Assembly (NCBI GenBank): GCA_905220665.1
Contig: CAJNAR010000019.1
Location: 210,142 to 274,141, forward strand
DNA length: 64,000 nt
Source of the DNA: Albugo candida
Taxonomy: Eukaryota > Oomycota > Peronosporomycetes > Albuginales > Albuginaceae
Direction of reading: 5' to 3'
The number at the start of each line of letters is the position of its first letter. The stretch's first letter is position 1. A model generated the notes under the pieces. It saw nothing but the letters and a program-made list of their open reading frames with translations. It was not told where the DNA came from and made no database searches. Shown one piece after another: positions 57,172-64,000 of the stretch. The translations under genes were made by a program, and so were the position numbers.

Positions 57172-58281
57172 ACATGTTATTTCTTGACTAGAGGGCCAAG
57201 TGGTAACGCAAGAGTTGCGTAGTCACGAATGAAATGACGGTAGTAACCAGCCAAACCAAAGAAATTTAATAGTTGTTTCTGACTGTAGGACTCGACCACT
57301 TCGCAATAGCTTCTGTCTTCCGATAATCCACTGTAAGTCCCTTAGCCGAAATTGTATGACCTAGAAACTTCACATCTGACTGGGCAAAATGACATTTGGA
57401 CTGATGGCAGAATAACTTCTCACACCGAAGAACTCCAAACAGAATGCGAAGATGTCCAACGTGTTCGTCCAGACTAGTGGAGAAAACACAAATGTAATCT
57501 AGATAGACAGCATTGAAGTTGTATTTCGCAAAAAGTACTCACATGAGACGAGACCAAACACCAGGCATACCAGTTAATCCCATAGGAGCCACGCACCACT
57601 GATAGGTGTCGGCATGTGTGCGAAAGGCGGTATAATTGCGGCTTTTGAATACGATCCGCATTTGATGATAGCCTTGGGCCAGATCCAGAACTGAAAAGAT
57701 GACACAGCCACACATCTGATCAAAGAGTTCGTCGATGTGAGGAAGTGTATCTTCGGAATGATCGTCTGCGAATTGACGTAACGGTAACCAATGACCCATC
57801 GAAGAGGTAGATGTGCGTTATCCGATCGTACCCACTCGGATCGTGATATGTTTTGACCAGTTATGGGGTCCTTCTTAGGTACACCGAATATATTTGATAC
57901 CCATGGAGAGTCAGAAATCTCGATCCAACCTTTCTTGAGCTTTTCCGCGACAAACATGTCAAGTGCATCTTGTTCGACCTTAGATAGGCGAAACGGTACA
58001 CGGTTGCTAGGTACAGCATCCGGTTTCATGATAAGATCAAAGTACACACGACGTGAAGGTGGAAGTCCACCCGGAAGTGTCTCTGGAAAGACATCTTTGA
58101 ACTCGTTAAAAATAGTAGTAATTGATTGAGGAATTGTATCACTCTCCGTCATAACAGCGCAGATCTTTACGCGATACACTTCGTCGTACTCATGCTTCTT
58201 GACTTTGCGTTTAAGGTCAACTAACGCAATTTCCATATCGATTTCATTGCTTTTATCCCTAGCAGTGCATGTCGAAGGCAC
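57172..58281 (-). pseudogene. gypsy reverse transcriptase, broken
   Basis: The 5' part is open at 58281-57574: VFPETLPGGLPPSRRVYFDL, VPSNRVPFRLSKVEQDAL, and GVPKKDP. The frame then shifts. Near 57505 the catalytic block reads VYLDYICVFS instead of a YLDDI-type motif, which removes one catalytic Asp. After it, SDVKFLGHTISAKGL is recognisable in the palm-to-thumb region. It is not expected to be active. Confidence 0.75.
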
Positions 58282-58323
58282 GCACTGATGTGGAAATGAA
58301 ATTACATGAGAGCGCCAATCAAG

Positions 58324-58645
58324 CTAAGGTTGAAACCTGGTGAACCGTGGTTTTCCGAAGATGACGTCATGAACAGAACCCAGTGGCCATTCCAGGACTT
58401 GTAAAATGCGAAATCTGGTATCGATCAAATACGATAGCTGCAGCGCCCTTTTTAATGGAACGGGCACTAGTAGAAGTTCCATCAAATCGTGTAACCTGGG
58501 AGACACTAGATTGTGTCAGTTTCTTCACCAAGCCGGGACGAACAACATTACAAGTTGCACCGATATCAAACATAATAGTGACATGTGTTCCATCACAAGT
58601 TCCTTGTTTATGAATAAGCTCATTCACTGGATGCATCGGATCCAT
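58324..58645 (-). pseudogene. gypsy protease region
   Basis: Aspartic protease core FDIGATCNVVRPGLVKKL; the catalytic triplet reads DIG where DSG or DTG is usual. The frame is offset from the gag and RT regions. Confidence 0.65.
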
Positions 58646-59657
58646 AGTCGACGTCGAAATCTATTCCATCTTGACAATTTCCACTTCGTTCCCGGAACTT
58701 GTGATAGAAGGTAACGAGTAAGACGCTCTTGGAGACGTGGAAGCATTGAAGCTTACAGCCGCTTTCATGTCGAGAGCTATGAGCTTTCTTCTTCTTCTTC
58801 TTCAGCTTGTAACAGTGTTCGATGACGTGACCGGGCTTCTTACAGTAGCGACATTTCTTCGACGAAGAAGCTGATGATGATGAGATGCGACGATGTTTGG
58901 TAAATCCTGAGTCAATCTCCATAGGTTCCGTGTCACTCTCTTGCATGCGTGGTGATGCAGGTTGTTGATGGTGATAATGTTGATTGAAAGCTGCACGTGA
59001 TCGGTCTTGCGAGTATACCTGTGGACGGTAGTTCTTCTCGCGGACACGATGAGATCGATCATACTCCAACGCAATCTTCATGGCTTGTTAAAGTGTGGCA
59101 CAAACAGCGGTATTGCACTTCTTCCCGTGTGGGACTTACTAGTCCTCGCGTAAAGAAGGTATTATATTCAACTCGCTCATTTTCGTAACTTGCATGATAG
59201 CTTCACGAAATCGTGAAATATAAACTTTCAGGTTTGGACAACTTTTCTGTTCGAGTGTGTATAATTGATCACGCAAGCGTTCTTGCAGATTAGGGGGTAT
59301 AAACCCTTCATTTACTTGAACGATGAGGTCTTGCATGTCTTTAATATATGGCTTGCTCAACTTGTAACAAGCTGCGACATTCCCTTTGAAATTGGCGGTC
59401 GTGATTGCCAAAATGCGAGCGCTTTTACTGACATCGCGCCAGTCGATATTCTTTGCTTCGAAGTACTGAGCCAGTTGCTCAAAGTTCAGATCCACGGACT
59501 CGCCCATTTTACCATGGAATTTAGGTAAGCTGACTCCTTCAACTTTTATTTCACGCTTTGTCATAGCTTCAAACAATTGCTGTTGTTTTTCAGCTAACTC
59601 GATCAATGTTTTCGTGATGGCGTCGGGGGATAATCCTTGAGGGTTCAATGACATCAT
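58646..59657 (-). pseudogene. gypsy gag, frameshifted
   Basis: The N-terminal gag part is open at 59657-59139 (MSLNPQGLSP, VEGVSLPKFHGKMGE, FEQLAQYFEAKNIDW). A frame break then occurs: the expected continuation (FFTRGLVSPTREEVQYRC) is in another frame. The part with IALEYDRSHR and the zinc knuckle CRYCKKPGHVIEHC runs 59081-58620. The knuckle is a complete CX2CX4HX4C and would bind the RNA genome. A lysine run follows. Confidence 0.8.
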
Positions 59658-59813
59658 GATAACCAAAAAAAAGTCCAACCAAATAGACCGGAAAAAACGA
59701 CAAAACGCTTGGCTAGCGGATTTCCCAATGTCGTGATGCTAAACAGTGCGTAGGAAAACTCCTTCCGTACCACCAGCGACCTTTGAGTTATGTGACCAGC
59801 AAGTGCTACCAGT

Positions 59814-59985
59814 TGTAACGCCGGCAGGAGGAAGGAAGAGGAAGCAAAGGAAGCTTTTTTTGGCGGAGCTCTATTTGATAAAGTGAGACTTTCAATTAAA
59901 GAATCCGGGATCACCGTTATGATTGGCTAGTCCAGTTCTCCAACCATATAGAACTATGCATGCATGTACAATGGAGGTTGTTACA
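59814..59985 (-). repeat. 5' LTR of the gypsy element
   Basis: 172 bp with the same termini as 54842-55025 and a shared internal run (gaactatgcatgcatgtaca). Short for an LTR; transcription should start inside it on the minus strand. Confidence 0.9.
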
Positions 59986-59990
59986 TGTCT
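59986..59990. repeat. Target site duplication, right copy (TGTCT)
   Basis: Exact copy of 54837-54841. Confidence 0.88.
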
Positions 59991-60235
59991 TGACTGCGCT
60001 ATCGAGCTGCTGCAACTTTCAAAACATGCTGTCTAGACTGAACAATACGTCGGCTATCTTGTGAAATCTTTTTTTCAATTCCTTGAAGCTATTTCTTGAT
60101 TTTCATCCTCCAACTTTCCCACATTTTCCGGGATTCAAAGCTGTCCGCAACTGTTCGAGGACCAAATTCGCTTCCAATTTGATTGCTTCGACAGCTGAGG
60201 ATATTCAAATAGTCATATGAACATTTTCAATATCC

Positions 60236-61038
60236 TCAACCCGGAGATTGAGTTGAATTTGCAAAAGTTACTTTTTGTGCTAGATGATCTCCAGCATGTC
60301 GTGGACGAAAATACGCAGAGCTTTTGTATACCATATTGAATAGCTCTTCCGACATGCAGATATAATCAAGTCGATTCTTGCGCGGTAATGGTCCTGTAAA
60401 TACTTTTTCAGTCGGATGCTGGATTCGCCAAGCGTCTACCACACCCAACTGTGAAAGCCATTCCAAACACGCTAATCGACTTGGTTCGTGTCGAATTGTT
60501 CCACTCGAAGCATCGATAGCTGGATCGAGTGGTGTGTTGAAATCACCAAATACGATATGTGTTGCGGTCGATTCGAAAGTGTTGGAAAGCAATAACTCAA
60601 AAAAACCCACTCGTTCCTCGGCCTTGACCGGTGCATATACATTGTGAATATACACCGGTGCATCGTGAATGAGAAGACGCAGAACCAAATAGCGATTTCG
60701 AATGCTTCGATCGGTGAGTTCTTCAGCTGTTGTATAACCGGGAAAGTCCGAACGAAGGATTGTCATGACGCCGCCACTGCGGTTTTGTGTCGGATGGAGA
60801 AAAGCACTGTTGTGATCATTGACAAACATTTTGTGCTGCATTTTGAGGATAATAAAAACTGAAATGAGTCCAGTTGGTTGTGATCGTGAAACTTGGTTTC
60901 TTGAACACAACAAATGGAGTGTTGTGATAAGATGTGGTCGATAAAAAGATGACCATTTTTATGAATTCCATTAACATTCACCGTGAGTGCTGAGACATTG
61001 TTCCACGTTGAAATAATCGAGGAGCCCTTAGTATTCAA
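60236..61038 (-). pseudogene. LINE endonuclease (APE-type), frameshifted
   Basis: The start of ORF2 reads ALTVNVNGIHKNG and SICCVQETKF (the Asn and Glu blocks of APE nucleases) at 61038-60763. After a frame change, 60913-60236 reads SGGVMTILRSD, YIHNVYAPVKAEERVGFF, VFGDFNTPLDPA, RLDYICMSEEL, and HAGDHLAQKV. The Asp/Asn and final Asp-His blocks (GDFN, GDHL for the usual SDH) are seen. It would nick target DNA for target-primed reverse transcription. Confidence 0.8.
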
Positions 61039-63500
61039 GCTGAAGTGGACCAGAAATCAACCGCGTTTCACCATCTTGTTGTGAAAGGTGAAGTGTTGTG
61101 TGCTCCTCTGGAAAAAAGCTGAGATTGACGGAAAGCTCAGCGATGTCACCATGGAGAAGTCCACGCCATCTACCTCCAAACCATTGAGACCAACACTTTA
61201 TGCCAACGTCGGAGCGGAAGAAGGATATGATCACATTGGTTGGAAGTAAACGACAATGATGACCCGGAATCCAGATCACTGGTCCATCGGTGAGATATTG
61301 GATCCAGTGGTCGTTGGTGTAGAATGTCGGAGCAGTACATATGAATAAAAGTTCCAACAACGCGAGAGCTTTCGTTGCTCGAGTCAAACCGATAACGATG
61401 TCCGGCACTGACGTCCACCACGACATTACTTTCTCGAACAGAACAGATCGCTTGGAAGGAACTTTTCCACCAACGTGGCGACTCCATCGCGTCGCAAACG
61501 TAACATCTTCGCCGAGATTGTGAGCTGCAAAAACGCGATTTATCATAAGTAGATGAGCCACTTCATCCAAAGCTTTATCATTCGACTCCATACATGCAAG
61601 TAGCACACCATTCATCGTGATCGGATGATCAAGTGCCGCTCGGATGATTTAGTCCGGATTTGTGAAGAACTGGATTAGCTTCCGCACATGAGGGATGCCA
61701 GAATCCGCTTGAACCAGCTTGTCCGGTCGGAGTGAGTGAAGGGCATTTTTCGAATCGATTTCCATCAGCTCCCCTATTTCACCAACTCGGATTGGTCGTT
61801 CCGATTTCTCGATTGTTGTATGACGTTTTTAATAAAAGTGTGCCGCCTCTTTCGAGGTGGCCACCTCTTTTGGCATCCGTGCTTTCACGGGGATGATTTG
61901 GACGCGATTGCCATTCTCTGGATTGGCAACCGCTGTTACTTCTTCGATCTCCACCTCCATAGTTGCGAGCACGGAAAAATAGTTACTCGTCGCTAGTTTT
62001 GGAAGCGCAAGAGGTGGTGCTTTGGAGACCATTTGGTCGAACGGCTCCACCCGATTACGTTTTCCACTCGTCCAAGCCAACTTCATGGATACATCCCCAT
62101 CCCGCTCTACGCGTGGTTGTGAGTATGACTGACTGATCAGTTGGAGGATGGGAGGTGTGTGTTGCAATAAAGCTTGTGCTCCTGGTGGTGTTATAGTGGG
62201 GGGAGTGTTGAGCTCCAACGAGATTTGATCGGATAGCTTCCGGTCAGGTTTCCTCGCTTTCAATTCTTGACTGAGAACTGGCTTCACTACTTTTTGTGGT
62301 GCCACCACGAGCTCCGTTGGCGCGTTTGTTTGTTTTGGTTGCTGTTGTGGTTTTTGTTGCGGTTGATTTTGAATGTGGTTTTTCTTTTTCTTTTGCTTGT
62401 TCGATTGTTGTTGCCGTGCTCCCGTGGTTGATATAGCGCACAAATCCAAGCAATAAGGACCACGTTGACCAAAACGTGGTCGTTCCGTTGGAATAGGAGC
62501 GTGTTTCCTTCGCACAGGGTAAAGCATCTTTTCGTATGCAATTTGTTCGCATACTTTACCGATGCGGACCAGCTGTGGAGGGCATGTAGGAGTACTAAAG
62601 TACACTCTCCACGTCGAAATCACGACACCCTTGCACGGAACAGTTTCGCGGAAAGTAGCAAAGACTACTGGACATCCTAGACTGTGAAGGGAACGTAAAA
62701 TCGGAATCCGTTCTTCCTCCACGCCCACTCCAAATATATCCAGATAGTATTTGGATTCGAGAGAATCGTACTCCCGAAAAAAGTATTGAGACCCGAAGAT
62801 GGTTATCGGCTGGCACTCCAGCTGTTAACAAGCATCCTCGGTGGAGACCATCACTCGAAGATTGCCACCAGGCATCTTTGAGACTCTAGCAATGGCTCTG
62901 CTCTCCAGTAGACTCTCGAATACTGGATTCCCATGATCCTTCATAAGGGAAGACAGGATTTTTCCATTTGGTGTACGCACCAACGCTTGACCTGTTTCCA
63001 GAATCATGGTAAGGTGGCCTTGGAGACCTTAAAAGGCTCGCTGCCTCCAATTTTTCTGCCAACACCGACCACTCGGGATGTTGTCCATCAGCATACAATC
63101 GCGTAATAGACTCGATGTCCGAGGCTTTAGGCTTTGGGAGCTCCACGCGAAATTTCGCCCGAGCTCTAGCCTGGTCCTTACGCAAGGACTCCTGTGGCTT
63201 GATAAGGTCAGCAAGCGTGGGACTTTTAGTGTCGTCCACACTTGCAGTTGCCTTTAGGTCATCCTGTGACGAGGCAACGATAGTACCGCATGTACCACCG
63301 CTACCACATCCGACACCTGTAGTACCGGTATTGACCAGTACCGTCACACTGGGGGTGGGGTACTTTACGTCATCACATAGGGGTGATGACTCATCAACAA
63401 TCATGCAATCACCCAAAGCTGGGTGACTCATGAGGGTTGCCACGTCACTACAAGTGGACGCTAGCACCCTTGGTTGTGTCGATATGTCGACTTGAACCAT
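61028..63500 (-). pseudogene. LINE ORF1-like protein, broken in several frames
   Basis: Pieces in order: 63500-62886 (from MVQVDISTQPRV, with SITRLYADGQHPEWSVLAE), 63007-62825 (ILETGQALVRTPNGKI, GNLRVMVSTEDAC), 62728-61829 (with VVFATFRETVPCKGVVISTWR, KVCEQIAYEKM, then Gln/Lys-rich low complexity) and 61615-61028. Stops and shifts separate them. No zinc knuckle or RRM was found, so the assignment as ORF1 rests on position ahead of the endonuclease. Confidence 0.6.
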
Positions 63501-64000
63501 TGTTTTCGAGAGGAAAGAGGTGAAAAAAGTTGTTTTTTCGAGTTGTTTTTACTAAACTGGAGGGTTACTTAGTATCCGGCAAATTGAGAAGTGGCCCTTA
63601 TAGCTCAGTTGAAGGTGTCTATATTACTAGAATTAGACTAACTGACTTCTCTAGTTGCCTAGGCTATCTTAAATAACATATATACATATAAAAACGTTTC
63701 GTGAAATACCTGTGAGAGATGATAAAATGTCGTCCCGTTGATAATCTCGTATCGTAGTAGCCTCAGCAACCTTAATACGAGACTGTGTCCAGCTTGTAAA
63801 TGCTGTAAAGTTGAAAAAGTTGTTAAGTTGTAAAAATGGTCCAAAAGTACCGTGTTGTGCAAATTGGTGTGCGCCACACTACGGTGAGCAGAAGCAGCCA
63901 ACTAGGACTAGGATCTGAGTTGCACTTGCATTTTGACTTGTCTGTGCCGTACCCGCAGTAATGATCTTCGGCTTCTGAAAAATCCACCAAATTATCCTTG
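63501..64000. other. Right end of window, no recognisable gene
   Basis: Probably LINE 5' UTR at the left. A minus-strand ORF at 63901-63659 has no family likeness. No target duplication of the LINE could be located. Confidence 0.4.

Larger units (their letters stand above)
54842..59985 (-). mobile_element. Ty3/gypsy chromovirus inserted into a LINE
   Basis: LTR retrotransposon of about 5.1 kb on the minus strand with order LTR, gag, protease, RT, RNase H, integrase, chromodomain, LTR. Both ends are TGTAAC...GTTACA. A 5-bp target duplication, TGTCT, flanks it exactly (54837-54841 and 59986-59990). A purine run GGGAGGA adjoins the 3' LTR. TGGTAGCACTTG, two bases inside the 5' LTR, is a candidate primer-binding site. 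Several frames are broken, so this copy is not expected to move by itself. Confidence 0.92.
59991..63500 (-). mobile_element. LINE-type retrotransposon, ORF1 and endonuclease part
   Basis: The 5' portion of a non-LTR retrotransposon on the minus strand. ORF1-type protein pieces lie at 63500-61028, then an APE-type endonuclease at 61038-60236. The RT continues beyond the gypsy insertion at 54841-54204. The order and strand of both halves agree, and the interruption falls exactly at the gypsy target duplication. Confidence 0.8.

Overview
This window looks like nuclear DNA of a zoosporic oomycete (Peronosporomycetes). The genes are compact and split by very short introns, mostly about 48-70 nt. 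The proteins are stramenopile-like: lysine biosynthesis by diaminopimelate decarboxylase, a large ABCA transporter and a mucolipin-type channel. A CEP104 orthologue and a centrin argue for a flagellate stage. A cluster of small secreted proteins fits a plant-associated oomycete. The short introns and gene density remind me of white rusts (Albugo), but that placement is tentative.

Layout. 1-5275: CEP104 (minus strand, running off the left edge) and the PAF1-complex subunit RTF1. 5276-14587: an accessory island with four minus-strand signal-peptide genes, related to different degrees. At least one pair shares flanking sequence, and one member is broken. Between them lie long stretches with only decayed coding traces. 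14588-28946: a dense housekeeping block with CBP20, a three-repeat MYB factor, centrin, NOC2, an EGF-like membrane protein, an unrecognised protein, MRE11 and a GTPBP1-type GTPase. 28947-31162: gene-poor, with one repeat-built coiled-coil ORF. 31163-45849: an OCRL-like inositol 5-phosphatase, a 1,980-residue ABCA transporter, diaminopimelate decarboxylase, a single-pass membrane protein and a TRPML-like channel. 47326-49221: a phosphoglycerate dehydrogenase homologue with an apparently altered active site. 50463-52858: an incompletely resolved PHD-finger gene.

54204-63500 is a nest of transposons. A minus-strand LINE-type retrotransposon (ORF1, endonuclease, reverse transcriptase) is cut between endonuclease and reverse transcriptase by a Ty3/gypsy chromovirus (54842-59985). 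The chromovirus has short LTRs, a polypurine tract, a candidate primer-binding site and a 5-bp target duplication (TGTCT). Both elements carry frameshifts and stops.

Exon boundaries were derived by hand from GT-AG sites, reading frame and known family sequence. For all multi-exon genes given as complete, the exon lengths sum to an open frame. No database search was possible, so names rest on recognisable motifs and remembered family sequences. No tRNA, rRNA or CRISPR was seen.
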